64,000 nucleotides of DNA from Cucumis sativus (GCF_000004075.3 NC_026659.2:26368272-26432271); one strand, 5' to 3'. Numbered from the stretch's first letter, positions 44,741 to 56,977 are shown. A program made the numbers and translations. The notes: generated from the sequence alone by a model not told the origin.

Positions 44741-46908
44741 ATAGAGGAGGTGGCATAGGGGAAGGAGAAAGAAAGAAAAAGTCTAGCAAACGTCGGTCGA
44801 CGGAGAACACACAGCAATCTCGGGACAAAGCATAGACCGATTCCCTTGTCCTTCACTCCTTCTTTGGCCTATGGGCTTTGTTGAGAGAGAGACGAGAGAG
44901 GAGAGAGGAGAGAGGAGAGCAAAAGGGGATCTGTATTTCTCTATATATATTTTGAATGACAACCCCTCCATCTCTCTTGTCTCTCACTATTCATTCTGCC
45001 ATCCTTAATCTCTCTTCTATCTCTGATCTCTCTTTTCTCCCTGATCACATCGTTCTCCATCTATTCCTGGTACCTCTCTTTTTTATATCATCATCATCTT
45101 CTTCTTCTTCTTCCTTTTTCTTTTCAATTCATTTCCCAATTACTCGTTTTTTTATTGTTTATTTTATTACATTTGGTCAACGCTATCTACAATCTTATGG
45201 TTTCGTCAAGATTTATGACGAAAAAAACTGATTGGGTGGTGGGTCAAGTTTTGTTTTGTAGAAATGCCAATGGAAGTTTGGATGAATTCTGTTGATTTCT
45301 ACACTACTTCACTTCCGTTATTGTTCATATTGAAAATCAGTTATTTGTTTCTTTCTCATCAGTTAATAATGTTAACAAACATTTATTCGGGAAGATGAAG
45401 TTGTAACTTGTATGTGCGTTATATAAGCTTCAAAATCAATTGTTATGTGTTTTTACAATTAATTAATGAATTTAGAATCGTCTTTATGTGATTTTTATGC
45501 TTGCTAGACTTTGATTGTTTATCGTGCCCTGTTCTTTGTTTTACACTTTCAAGCCAGAAGAAGGTTATGTTGGTGTTGCTGTGACATTGGCGATGGGTAA
45601 TTTTGGTGTTGTGTAGTTGTTAAATTGTATTATATTTTGCTTAATCTTTTATATGGACTTGTCTTTACACTACGATATTACTTATTACTTATTGCTTTGG
45701 AATTTGGAATTTGGAATTTGATATTCGTTTCCCCCAAAATGGAATCCTCAGTGGCTAAACAATTGGACTGAAGAGAAAGCTCTGAAAATAGAGGGGATGG
45801 GTAAGTGGAAGTTAAACTTAGGTTCAGGCTAGTGAGGTTGGAAAAATTCTTTCCAACTAGCAAAAAAACCAATTAGATGGGGGGCTGCAGAGTCGTTTGG
45901 TATATAGGGTTGTTAAGCATCCAAATTACCTAGTCTATTTCTATACCTCCTCAACGATACTCCTGTATCCAGAAAATACTGTTCTGTTCCTAGAAATTTT
46001 CATTTCTCGAAAAGTTGGAACAAATTATTGTAACCCCTTTGTCTTGGTTTTCTTTTTGGGTGGAAGTAAAATCTTTGAAGGTTCTCATCTTTCAAAAGGT
46101 AGAACCAGGAACCATTTCCAACTATAGAAGAAGGGATCTGTATGTTGTAACTATTGCATGTGGAAATGAAGGCCAAGGGATTGAGATGGATGTGACCCCA
46201 TTGGTTTCTGTGGTTAAACATTTGTGTATAATGTTAAAATTAGGAAATGGTTGGAATTCCATTTTTACAAATTGTTTACATTATCATTAAATAGAAATAT
46301 AAATTTTAGACAAATTACTCGAACCTATACTGGAAATATCTGTTAGCTAGCAATTTTTCACATTTTGAGTGTATCAATAGTTGCTTAATGTTATTTTGTA
46401 ACAGTACAGGAAGCTGAAATTGTTGCTTCACCGCTAAATATCTTATTTTACTACATTTTATATTGGGCCTTCTTTACTGGCTGGTATTCTCGAGTTACTG
46501 AGTAGATGAAATACTTTTATGAAGCAGGAAACTTTAAAGGCTGGAAAATTAAACGAGAGGGTTTTAAAGTTGTTTGTGGCAAGTGGAAAAGATGAAGTTC
46601 TTTCGCTCATTGGGGAATTTAAAATCCAGCAAATTGTCACCCCTGTTCTTCCTACCAGTAAGAAAAATCTTGATATACCAATATTCTGCTACTCCATTGA
46701 TTTTGTGGTTGGTTTATCCATTTCTCTTCCTTACACTGAATATTTGATGCAGGGTGCTCAGAAAAGTTCTAGGATTCAGTGATATGGTGTGATTGCATTT
46801 TAGAGCATTAACTTTCAGCTGCTTCTTTTAAGGAGACTTGCCAATCTTTTTCACTTTTTAAAACTATATCACAAATCATTGTTTTTATTTTCTATAAACG
46901 TTTGAAAG
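44741..46908 (+). other. probable 5' leader and leader introns of the UAM5 gene
   Basis: The CT-rich part near 44950-45070 looks like a first leader exon, with CCTG|GTACCT as a possible donor. A well-formed internal exon at 46528-46657 is bounded by GAAGCAG and a GTAAGA donor, and the last leader exon could start at 46753 after GATGCAG. Coding frames here (45897-46127, 46015-46290, 46519-46782) have no recognisable product. All of this is inferred from splice consensus. Confidence 0.35.
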
Positions 46909-47970
46909 ATGTCCCAGCTCCATATTAAGGACAATGAGGTCGACATTGTGATCGGAGCATTCCACTCTGATCTGACCTCGTTTATGAATGAATGGAGGCC
47001 TGTTTTCACCCGATTCCACTTGATTATTGTCAAGGATCCTGAACTCAAGGAGGATCTTGAAATTCCAGATGGCTTTGACCTGGACGTCTACACTCTACAA
47101 GACATAAATAGAATTGTTGGTACTTCAAATTCAATTAAATTCTCTGGTTACTCTTGTCGATACTTTGGCTACCTCGTGTCCAGAAAAAAGTATGTTATCT
47201 CAGTTGATGATGACTGTGTTCCAGCCAAAGATGATAAGGGCTTGTTAATAGATATTGTAGAGCAGCACTTATTGAACCTTTCAACTCCGGCCACTCCTTT
47301 CTTCTTCAACACACTGTATGATCCATTTAGGAAAGGAGCAGATTTTGTGCGTGGTTACCCATTTAGCTTGAGAAGTGGGGTTGCTTGTAGTCTGTCATGT
47401 GGACTGTGGCTGAATCTAGCAGATTATGATGCACCAACACAAGCCCTCAAGCCAAGTCTGAGGAACACTCGCATTGTTGATGCAGTCCTCACTATTCCAG
47501 TCGGGGCCATGCTGCCTGTGAGTGGAATCAACATTGCATTTGATCGAGAGGTGGTCGGACCTGCTTTATGTCCAGCACTGAGATTGGCTGGGGAAGGAAA
47601 GTTTCGGTGGGAAACCATGGAGGATATATGGTGTGGGTTATGTGTTAAGGTAACATGTGATCATCTAAAGCTTGGTGTGAAAAGTGGGCTGCCATATGTT
47701 TGGAGAAATGAAAGAGGAAATGCAATAGAGAGCCTGAAGAAAGAGTGGGAAGGGGTGAAGCTGATGGAAGAAGTTGTTCCATTCTTTCAAACTCTTAGGC
47801 TACCAGAAGCAGCAGTTACAGCTGATGCCTGTTTTCTCGAGATTGCAAAGGTAGTAAGGGAGCAGCTTGGCCGGTCCAATCCAATGTTTGCTCGTGTTGC
47901 TGAAGCCATGGTAGAATGGGTTGAGATTTGGAAGAAGGTTGGATCGGGTCCTTTGCCTGACGACAATTAG
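46909..47970 (+). CDS. UAM5: UDP-arabinopyranose mutase / reversibly glycosylated polypeptide 5-like
   Basis: A single coding exon encodes 353 residues. The GT75 family fold is evident along its whole length: NEVDIVIGAFHSDL near the start, FSGYSCRYFGYLVS, the SVDDDC metal or nucleotide-sugar motif with Asp100-102, FVRGYPFSLRSG with the Arg residues tied to glycosylation, and LPYVWRNERGNA. Family knowledge: RGP/UAM proteins interconvert UDP-arabinopyranose and UDP-arabinofuranose at the cytosolic face of the Golgi for cell-wall arabinan and arabinoxylan; class 2 members such as Arabidopsis RGP5 have not shown mutase activity alone and associate with class 1 proteins. This protein looks closest to class 2 (RGP5, At5g16510) by its residues and C-terminus. 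The ATG in AAAGATGTCC is the first in frame. Confidence 0.92.
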   Translation: MSQLHIKDNEVDIVIGAFHSDLTSFMNEWRPVFTRFHLIIVKDPELKEDLEIPDGFDLDVYTLQDINRIVGTSNSIKFSGYSCRYFGYLVSRKKYVISVDDDCVPAKDDKGLLIDIVEQHLLNLSTPATPFFFNTLYDPFRKGADFVRGYPFSLRSGVACSLSCGLWLNLADYDAPTQALKPSLRNTRIVDAVLTIPVGAMLPVSGINIAFDREVVGPALCPALRLAGEGKFRWETMEDIWCGLCVKVTCDHLKLGVKSGLPYVWRNERGNAIESLKKEWEGVKLMEEVVPFFQTLRLPEAAVTADACFLEIAKVVREQLGRSNPMFARVAEAMVEWVEIWKKVGSGPLPDDN

Positions 47971-49640
47971 GAGGGATTCATGAGTGAGTTTGGTCTCTTT
48001 CCCCCTAATTCAATTAATAACAGAAAGCTCCTTCTATTTCTTGCTGTAACAATGACTCAGAGAACTATTGAAATTCTTAATGACTAAACGTACTGTTTCA
48101 CAGTTTTTGTTTAACATGTTTAATACCTCAGCACACTGAAGACACAATGCACATTCTGTTGTTTGATTGGCTTTGCACATGTATGTTTCATATGACATGC
48201 TTGTTTTATCTAAATGCTTGTGTTTCATTATTATTATCTGTCTATTTTACGAATTGTCTTTGTTTTGGCATTTGCTTGAATAAGTAGTGACCTCTTGTGC
48301 AGAGCACTACTTGAGGTTTCCTCGTAATACCTATTTGAGGTGAATTTTGAAACTTTCATATTCTTAATAAGAGATGCAAATTTGAAATATTCACTTTCTG
48401 GGTAATATTTTTCAATTTAGTGTCTTGGATACACATGGTTCTTAATTAATATCTGTTTCTCCATCTATAAAAGTTAGAAACTACATTAAATCTTAAAAGT
48501 GTACATTAAAAGAAATCTAAACAAATTTGTTGGCAATTTTGTAAATTGAAGTTAATATATAAACTTCTAGAAACGTAACGATTTATAGTTTTGCCCTTAA
48601 AAGTTTCATATATTTTTTTTCCATCATTCCTATAAAATAAGTTTACCAATTTTGATTTAGTTAACTTCAATATATATTAAGTTCATACATTTTTGTATCC
48701 TATAAAACTTACATTCTTATTATACTATAAATTTGGAATTCAACAAACCCATATTATACCATTCTATCACAAACGATAAATTTTGCCGTTCTAATAAAAA
48801 TCCAATAGCTTTCCATGAGAGACGAGAATCCATTGTTCTTCGCCCGTGAATCCATTCTTGATCAGAATATCTCATATCTAACAGTTTTGTTGCATCTATC
48901 AAAATTTTGATCTGAAGGTGATTTTCTCCAACACCTTTTCCCTTTTCATCTATTTCCTCCATCCTATCAGAATTTGCCTATTGCAGATAAGATGTTATGA
49001 AAATGTGAACCCAGGACTAGGACATTCCTCCATATCTCTCTCAGCCATCTTCATTCTAAAACTATCCACATGGATTAATTCAACTCTTAAAATCTTGCAT
49101 ACAATGGAGTTCAGACCTTCAGTCTCTAGATTGACACATTCATCATCCTTAACGCCATCCGCCATGTTCAAGAATGCGTGAAGTTCTTCCCAATAAAAGT
49201 TTGTCTTTTACATACGATAAGAATTTATTTTTATCGTTAACACATGTTAGAGTATTCGATAAAAAAAGGCTTTGATTAGACTTAATACAGAATTGGGTGA
49301 CAATTAATTAGGCAATGAATACCTCCAAAGGAACCTGTCTTATTGATAATTTGTAATTTAGCATAATAATCATAATAATAACAACAGTCATCTTCTTAAC
49401 AATCCTTTTAGGGTTCCAAGCTATAATTTATTAAAGGAAAAGGTTGTCATATATAATGTATCTCTGTGATCTCAGTTTTCCTTAAATGTGTAACTGATAG
49501 TCATTAGGATACATATAGATATTGAGTCCACATAACCATTATTATACACAACTATAGAAAAATAATTTCCACTATAAAAGCTAAATGATTTCTATAGTAA
49601 TAACAATAATACCATATGATTTATTAGGCCAAGTTCAAAA
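47971..49640. other. intergenic stretch between UAM5 and AVT genes
   Basis: The first part should be the UAM5 3' untranslated region. Frames at 48720-48962 and 48918-49181 are short, overlap and resemble nothing known. The rest is AT-rich. Confidence 0.5.
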
Positions 49641-51096
49641 ATGGAGAGCCAAAACCAGCTTCCATCTACACAATTTTTGGCTAAAGGCACCACCTTCTTA
49701 AGAACTTGTATCAATGGAATCAATGCATTATCAGGTAATTTTAATTTAATTTTCGCCCTAAATCACTCTTTAATTGTATATATATTTGATGAATAATTAA
49801 CTCTTTTTTTTTTTATAGGTGTGGGAATATTATCGATTCCTTTTGCCATTTCTCAAGGAGGTTGGGTTAGCTTGATTCTTCTATTGATGGTAGCAATTAT
49901 TTGTTGCTACACAGCTTCACTTTTAAAGCATTGCATGGATGCAAATCCATTAATGGTGAGGACTTATACTGATATTGGAGGATTAGCTTTTGGGTACAAA
50001 GGAAGAATATTGGTGTCGGTATTTGTTTACTTGGAGTTATATTTGGTGGCAGTTGAGTTCTTGATATTAGAAGGTGACAATCTTGAGAAGCTATTTCCAA
50101 GTAGTAGTCCATTATTTGGTTTGAAAATTGGGAGTTTAAAAGTTGATGAAGGGATGATGAATTACAAGAAGATGTATATGATATTGAGTGCTGTTTTGAT
50201 ATTACCAACAACATGGGTGAAGAATTTGGGATCATTGGCTTATGTTTCTTTTGGTGGTGTTTTGGCTTCTATTGTTTTGGTTTTGTGTGTTGGTTGGATC
50301 GGTGCAACTGATGGGTTTGGGTTTAACCAAAGATCAGATAACGATCATCATCGAGTTTTGAACTTGCATGGATTGCCTACAACTATAAGTTTGTTTGTGT
50401 TTTGTTATTGTGGACATTCTGTGTTTCCTATGCTTTGCAATTCCATGAAGAACAGAACCCAATTTTCCAAGGTAAAACTAATTAGTTAAAACCTATAGTA
50501 TCGATCTGGTTTGATTCATGACTTTATCTACATGTGTCAAAAATGAAAATATTTTTCTTTCATGTTCATTGCAGGTTCTAATGGTTTGCTTTGTGGCAAG
50601 CACGTTGAGTTATGGTTCGATGGGTATTTTAGGTTACTGCATGTATGGAGATAACATAAAATCACAAGTAACATTAAACCTTCCATTAAACAAAATCAGC
50701 ACAAAACTAGCAATTTACACAACCCTAATAAATCCGATTACCAAATATGCAGCCATAACAAACCCAATTGCTATTGCCATTGAAGATTCACTATCTCCTA
50801 ATTTCTTCATTACTAAAAAAATAGCCATTCTCATAAGAACTTTACTTCTCATTACAACCCTTATTCTTGCTTTATTCATTCCATTTTTTGCTTATGTTAT
50901 GGCTTTTACAGGTTCCTTTTTAAGTGTCACCACTTCCATTCTTATCCCTTGTTTATGCTATCTCAAGATCAACAAATCTGCTCGTGAATTTGGATGGGAA
51001 TTGATTCTCATTCTAACAATTTTAGTTTTGGGGATTTTTATTGGTGTCTTTGGTACCTGTTCTTCTGTAAATCAAATTGTAAAACGTCTGTCATGA
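49641..51096 (+). CDS. vacuolar amino acid transporter, AVT1 type
   Basis: Three exons, 49641-49734, 49819-50471 and 50575-51096, join in phase and give 422 residues. The protein belongs to the amino acid/auxin permease (AAAP) family. It starts with a short hydrophilic N-terminus and FLRTCINGINALSGVGILSI, the conserved first transmembrane segment of this family. About ten or eleven hydrophobic segments follow, including the GYCMYGD motif near the middle and a long run at the C-terminus. Family knowledge: AVT1 members move neutral amino acids across the tonoplast with protons. The short N-terminus resembles the AVT1I/AVT1J subgroup rather than long-tailed AVT1A-type proteins. The substrate cannot be read from sequence. 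Confidence 0.88.
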
Positions 51097-52004
51097 TCAA
51101 TTGATCATGTGTAATTTTCAGGTAAATATAATTGTAATTGGGCTAAGTTAAGATTAATTGTATTAGAATTTGATAGTGTGTGTGATTGTTTGTTGGTGAT
51201 CCATTTTTTAAAACAATGTTTCTAGGACTTTTTGTAAGAGCAAAATGATCAACGAACTTCCATTTCTGTTGTGTTCCACTTTTAAACTCTTCAATGTTTT
51301 CAATTTTCATCCATTATTCAATCACCCATTATTATTTTTATCCACCCTCATTAAATTACTTGTTGAATAAGAAATTTTGAAATAATTTTTTTTTCTCAAT
51401 TCATACCATTCTTTAACAATATTTTTTTTAATACGGTTTATAGAGTTTGAAATAATAAACTGATAAAAAGAAAATATTGTGTAAATAAGTGGACAAATTA
51501 AAAGAAAAAATGGATTAATTTTCATAAATTAACATAACCAAATCAAAAAGATCATTAATTCGATAGAAATTTTCATAAATTTCAAATTTTACCTTTTTTT
51601 TCTTTTTCCTTGCGAATAATTCATCCTCTCTATCAAATTTCTTCAATTTTTTAAATACTAAGATCGTTAAAATATCAATTTCTTCATCTATTTTTGCTTG
51701 TTACAAAAAAAAAAAAAAACTACATAATCGGGTATCATTTTCTACGTGATTGTGCATAATTGTCTATACGCTTATCATGATCATTTAAAAGTAGAATTAC
51801 ATGTGCGCATGTGGTCGAGTAATCACGAGTTAACTATGGCATTTTTTGCATTTTTCAGTGTACTTTTTTCGTCTTCAAAATTATTTTAAATATTTTGTCG
51901 GTTTATTTTATTTTTCTAAGAATCCGAACAAAAATATAACAAATCCCTTTAAAAAGAAATCATGATTTTGGTAAAATAATATTTTGTTGGTTTGTTCCAA
52001 CCAA
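51097..52004. other. intergenic stretch before tRNA-Met
   Basis: The AVT 3' untranslated region is followed by AT-rich DNA with long A and T runs. No coding frame is supported. CCAA motifs directly before the tRNA resemble the CAA start context of plant Pol III tRNA genes. Confidence 0.5.
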
Positions 52005-52091
52005 GGGGTGGTGGCGCAGTTGGCTAGCGCGTAGGTCTCATAGCTAAAACGAGTTATCCTGAGGTCGAGAGTTCGAGCCTCTCTCACCCCA
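52005..52091 (+). tRNA. elongator tRNA-Met (CAT) with intron
   Basis: The sequence folds as a cloverleaf. The acceptor stem is GGGGTGG with TCACCCC and discriminator A at 52091. The D arm has GCGC pairs around AGTTGGCTA, and the T arm is GAGAG-TTCGAGC-CTCTC. The anticodon CAT lies at 52039-52041 after T33. A 13-base intron, 52043-52055, interrupts the anticodon loop after position 37, as known for plant elongator tRNA-Met. The A box (TGGCGCAGTTGG) and B box (GGTCGAGAGTTCGAGCC-type) are intact. A minus-strand 113-codon frame across it (51908-52249) is a shadow of the tRNA. Confidence 0.97.
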
Positions 52092-52093
52092 TA

Positions 52094-52100
52094 TTTTTTT
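52094..52100 (+). terminator. Pol III T-run terminator
   Basis: Seven consecutive T residues lie three bases past the tRNA end, the usual termination signal for RNA polymerase III. Confidence 0.85.
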
Positions 52101-52475
52101 CTACTCCAAGTAATGTGAAATCCGCTGGGGATTAATAATTGTTGAATAAAGTGTGAAAGCATATATTGGTGTGAACCTTTTGAATTCCAATGTACAAGAA
52201 GGTCAATGCATGGAGACAGACCCATCTCCCATCTCCAAACGTCAGGCATCGATTGGGTACAAAGTTAAGTATTTAAAATTGTTATATTTCACACCAAAAA
52301 GAAGAGAAGAAAAAAATTGACCGACATGGAGAAAATATATAAATGGTAATATGAACGTTACATCTTAAATAAATCCCATAAAAAATGGCAATAAGTTTGT
52401 TTGTATCCAGCGGATATTCTTCCCTATATTTAAAATCGCCCAATTAATTTTGCCTGTTCCTTCCATTTACGTCTC

Positions 52476-52483
52476 TATAAAAA
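52476..52483 (+). promoter_or_regulatory. TATA box of the first RNase gene
   Basis: TATAAAAA lies 57 bp before the ATG at 52533. The second RNase copy has its TATA box 58 bp before its ATG. Transcription about 30 bp downstream would start at or after the earlier in-frame ATG at 52503, so that codon is probably not used. Confidence 0.65.
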
Positions 52484-52532
52484 TAGAAAGAAAGCACCAA
52501 TAATGAGATTGCCAAAGCCGTCCACCACCAAT

Positions 52533-54683
52533 ATGGGTTTCTTCTTCACTTCTCGCTTTGTTCTCATCAACATCATTGTCATTTTCCAATGCTTTTCACT
52601 CCTCTCTTTTGCTCAAGATTTCGATTTCTTCTACTTTGTTCAAAGTGTGAGTGTTTGGTATACTTTTACATTACTCAGTAACGTTGTGATATGATAAAAG
52701 ATCAACTTCTTTTTCTTTCTTTTTAATTGGTTTGTGTTGTTTTGGGTAGTGGCCTGGCTCTTATTGTGACACAGGAAGAAGTTGCTGCTATCCAAAGACA
52801 GGAAAGCCAAGTGGTGACTTCAAAATTCATGGACTTTGGCCTAATTATAACGATGGAACTTACCCTTCTAATTGTGATTCATCCAACCCCTTCGATCGAA
52901 CCCAGGTATATTTTAAGTATATGACATATGTTAAGATGTGTTCAATAATTTGACAATATTTGTATCATTGTCCAGATTGGTAGAATTCTATGAAAAACTG
53001 TTCTACACCATGTAATTGGTATATTACACCCAATATGATCATTGTTTGTCAAAATATGCTACTTTTTATGTTTTTATTTTAAAAGATCTTTTGATTTTGT
53101 AAGAAATGAACCGAAATGGTAATTGTTTGGGTTTTGTTTTGCAACTATTTTAAACTCTTGTTGTTTTTGTTTTAATTAATTAAGCATATTTTCTTGGGTT
53201 TTTTTTTTCAAACATAAAAAAATGGTTACCTTTTATAGGAAAAATCACTAAAAACAAAATTAACTTAAATTTTTTCTATTTTTGAAGAATTTTCTATTTT
53301 GTTTCTATTTTTAGAATAGATTTAATCTATTTAATTTAAAAAAAAATAAAATCTAAAACCAAAAAAGATTATTTTTCAATATTACTTTTTCTAGTTTCAT
53401 CTTTTTACTCTGTTTTACATTGATTGAAAATAGATAAAACAAAAAAAAGTAGAGATAAAATAGTATTTTCAAACGTTAAAACTAAAAACTAAACAAGTGT
53501 GAAATGATAATTTATTTTTTAAAAATTACGTTTGTTTTTTAGATTTATTAATATAGATGAGTTGGATGGAAATGTTTTTTTAGACATCAAAAGTCTTTAC
53601 AATCCAAATTATCTTGGAGAAAAAAATAAAATATTGGATGGTTGAATAGCCTTCCATTACTCTTGGATCATTTATTTTAATTATCTTAAGAAATTAAATA
53701 AAATACATATTTTTATTGAATTAAGATTAACAACTTTTTCTTACAAAAGTACCAATAAGTATTTATAGGAATTGTTAGAGAAAATGTAGATAAAACTAAA
53801 GTCAATGCATATATATATTAATAATAAATTTGGTTTTGTTTTGTTTATTTTGGATGATGAACCCATGAACTAATCCAACACATTAAACAGTATTTAAATT
53901 CAGCAAAACCCAAGTAAATTAACAACACAACCCATTTGTATTTTTAGTCCACACAACCCAACCCATAGGATCATCAATATTTTTAACACCCCTATATATT
54001 AACATCAAAGTTTTGAGTCAAATTCAAATAATAACAATAAATAAAAAAGTTTTAGTCTATAAAATTTTTCATAGAATATAGAAAGCAGTATCAGAAGGTA
54101 AAGTGGTTATTTTTCAATTTTGAGCAATCTTGTCCATCTCTAAAATTCAGCATATTCCTGACTTTGTATGATATAGATATCAGATTTGGTGAGCAGTATG
54201 GAGAAGAACTGGCCATCACTTGCCTGTCCAAGCAGTGATAACACAAAGTTCTGGTCACACGAGTGGAACAAACATGGAACTTGTTCCGAATCCGTTCTAG
54301 ACCAACACAGTTATTTTGAGACTACTCTCAACCTTAAACAACAAGCCAACATCCTCCAAGCTCTTCAAACAGCAGGTAATTAATCCAAACTCATAATAAA
54401 AATGAACCCCATATTCAATATATATATATAATGGTGTTGTATGTTTTTTGTTAATACAGGTATAAACCCAGATGGAAGTTACTACAGTTTAGATAAGATT
54501 AAGAGTGCAATTGAAGAAGGAATTAAGCTGAGCCCTGGAATCAGTTGCAATGTTGATGAGTCAGGCAACAGTCAATTGTATGAGATTTATTTGTGTGTCG
54601 ATTCGTCTGCTTCCAACTTCATTGACTGCCCAATTTTCCCAAATTCAAATTGTGCTTCTTCTCTCGAGTTCCCCAAATTTTAG
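52533..54683 (+). CDS. RNS1: S-like ribonuclease T2, RNS1-like (copy 1)
   Basis: Four exons, 52533-52646, 52750-52905, 54177-54375 and 54460-54683, join in phase for 230 residues. The start was chosen by TATA spacing and alignment with copy 2. The first about 27 residues are a hydrophobic secretion signal. The mature part starts QDFDFFYFV and continues WPGSYCDTGRSCCYP. The active sites are present: FKIHGLWP with His65, and SHEWNKHGTC with His118, Glu119, Lys122 and His123. Eight or more Cys residues fit the disulphides of extracellular RNase LE and RNS1. Family knowledge: these secreted enzymes cleave RNA to 2',3'-cyclic phosphates and are induced by phosphate starvation and wounding. They are not S-locus RNases. 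Intron 2 is unusually long at 1271 bp. A paralogue follows directly. Confidence 0.93.
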
Positions 54684-56071
54684 AGATCTAATGATCTCTT
54701 GTTTGTGTTCTTTTTTCTCTCTACTTGTTTTGCTTTTACATTTCTGTTTCCTTTGTGATTATGGTTCATGTTGTTACTAAAATTGCTTCACTTTTTAGAG
54801 ATCTAATTTCTTTTAGTTTTCATGGAAAAGTGTAACTGTTGCTCTACCAATTTGGGTTAAAATATTATTGAAGAAAGCTGTTATCTATGTTAAAATCATC
54901 TAATGGTTGATCGATCAAGTGAAATTTTTTCATGGTGAAGTAATAGTATCGCTATTTTTTATATTTTTGAAGACCTAAATTAAATTATTCAAGGAAACAA
55001 AGAGATTTAATTTGTTTTTTCGAGCTAAATTTGAAATATTTAACCTGTTTTTATTATTTATGATATGATGTTTGATTTCGAAACATAAATTTTTTATTCA
55101 AAATTTAAAATAATGAAACGTGCTCTATAATAATTGTCTCAACTATGATCCATAATTTTCCCATTTTCTTGATGAATAGCTTAATTCAAGGGTATTATTA
55201 TTATTTTAGATGATAGGGGATCTCATGCATTTAATGTCATGTTTACCTTTTCAATCCAATTATTTAATAGAGTTATGTTTACTATCATTATTATATTATC
55301 TGACAAAGAGATATCAATTTTGAGAAGTTTATCCTTATGGTTTGGATTAATATAGATAATAACAATAAATTTTATGAATAATAATTAAGTATAGAGTAAT
55401 ATTTTTAAAAAATTGTAGATAGATCTACAATATATATACCCATATTAAAAAAGAAAATTGATAAATCTAATCCTAGTTTAATTGTATAGATAATTAAATA
55501 TGCTAATGAAATTTCACTTCTCCTTCTCTTCTTTTTCATATCATAACTAAAACATGTTCAATAAAAATAGATAAGAAAAGGCAAAAGGAGGAGGAAGTGC
55601 TTTTATTATTAGTTTAAAATGATGGGTGTAGTTGGCCTACCTTCGTAACATAGTTTGGCTTGCACGAATGTACCAATTTCCAATTCCATTCTTCCAAGTT
55701 TTAAGATACTAACTAACTATCCTCTAAAGTTCTAAACCCAAATATTTATTCAAATTTTACTTTCTTTTCTTTACATTTAATTTAATAAAGAGTCTCCCAT
55801 TTGAACTTAAAAGGATTTATATGAATCAGTGTTACACGTTGGTCCTAATCACGAAACTCACCATCTTCTCCTCACTTAAATATTAATGCAAGCAAGTCTA
55901 AGCCCAATATTTATCATCAAATTGTTACTTTTGTTTCTCAAAATGAATAGCAAATTTTTAATTAGAAAAGCATTGTGGGGTAACTTGTCCATTACTGGAC
56001 GCAAGCGTTATGTGAGATTTCGTCTAAGCCCTCAAAAAAAGCATATTCTAAGCAACTATCTTCTTTTGGCC
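54684..56071. other. spacer between the two RNase genes
   Basis: The first part should be the 3' untranslated region of copy 1; the last part is the promoter of copy 2. AT-rich, with no other gene supported. Confidence 0.55.
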
Positions 56072-56078
56072 TATAAAA
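56072..56078 (+). promoter_or_regulatory. TATA box of the second RNase gene
   Basis: TATAAAA, 58 bp before the ATG, in a spacing matching copy 1. Confidence 0.7.
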
Positions 56079-56129
56079 GAACATGATCTTATATCATTTC
56101 TTCAAACCCAAACAAACAAACAAACAAAC

Positions 56130-56977
56130 ATGAAATTCAACTACTCAATTTTCATATTCAATCTTCTCATTTTGCAACATCTATCAACCCTTTGCCTTTC
56201 TCAAGACTTCGATTTCTTCTACTTTGTTCAACAGGTATATTAATTAGATTAGTGTAAGCTTCATTATCAATTTGTAAAAATTAATTACTATATATTAATC
56301 TTGTAGTGGCCGGGAGCATATTGTGATACAAAGAGACAACATTGTTGCTATCCAGAAACAGGAAGGCCTGCTGCAGATTTTGGGATCCATGGTCTTTGGC
56401 CTAATTACAAAGATGGATCCTATCCATCCAATTGCGATCCCGATAGCGTTTTTGATCGAACTCAGGTAATGTAATTCAATTAATTAGCACAATATGCAAC
56501 AAGTGATTATATATATATATGCTAGTAATTTAATTTATATGTTCATATTATTAGATCTCAGAAGTGTTAAGCAGCATGGACAAACACTGGCCATCGTTAA
56601 GTTGTCCAAGCAGCAATGGGCTAAGGTTTTGGTCACACGAGTGGGAGAAACACGGGACGTGTTCTGAGTCGGAACTCGACCAGAAGGAATATTTCGAAGC
56701 GGCTATTAAACTGAAGGAGAAGGCCAATCTCCTTAAGGTTCTTAATAGTGCAGGAATTGAAGCAAATGATGAGATGTATAGTTTAGAGAGTGTGAAAAAT
56801 GCAATAGAAGAAGGGATTGGATTTACTCCTGGGATTGAATGTAACAGAGATTCAGCTGGGAATGCTCAACTTTACCAAGTTTATTTATGTGTTGATACTT
56901 CGGGTTCTGAGTTCATCAAATGCCCAATTCTTCCCAGGACTAAATGTGCTTCCACCATTCAATTCCCTAAGTTTTAA
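56130..56977 (+). CDS. RNS1: S-like ribonuclease T2, RNS1-like (copy 2)
   Basis: Three exons, 56130-56234, 56307-56465 and 56555-56977, join in phase for 228 residues. A secretion signal of about 24 residues precedes SQDFDFFYFVQQ. The catalytic motifs are intact: FGIHGLWP with His63, and SHEWEKHGTC with His116, Glu117, Lys120 and His121. The C-terminus ends IQFPKF, like EFPKF in copy 1. Compared with copy 1 it lacks the third intron: the two last exons are fused exactly at the point where copy 1 has its junction (SAG/IEAND against TAG/INPDG). The introns it keeps are short, at 72 and 89 bp. Role and location should match copy 1; the two may differ in induction. Confidence 0.94.

Noticed and set aside
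44956-45231. A 91-codon frame rich in Ser, Phe and Leu
   Set aside because: It comes from CT-rich leader sequence and microsatellite-like TCT/ATC runs, not a real protein.
51908-52249. A 113-codon minus-strand frame reading REARTLDLRITRFSYET
   Set aside because: It is the antisense shadow of the tRNA-Met gene, a familiar false protein in databases.
52533-56977. The T2 RNases as self-incompatibility S-RNases
   Set aside because: Sequence features (FDFFYFVQQWPGSYCD, FPKF end, intron layout) match S-like RNases of the RNS1/RNase LE type, and no F-box genes lie near.
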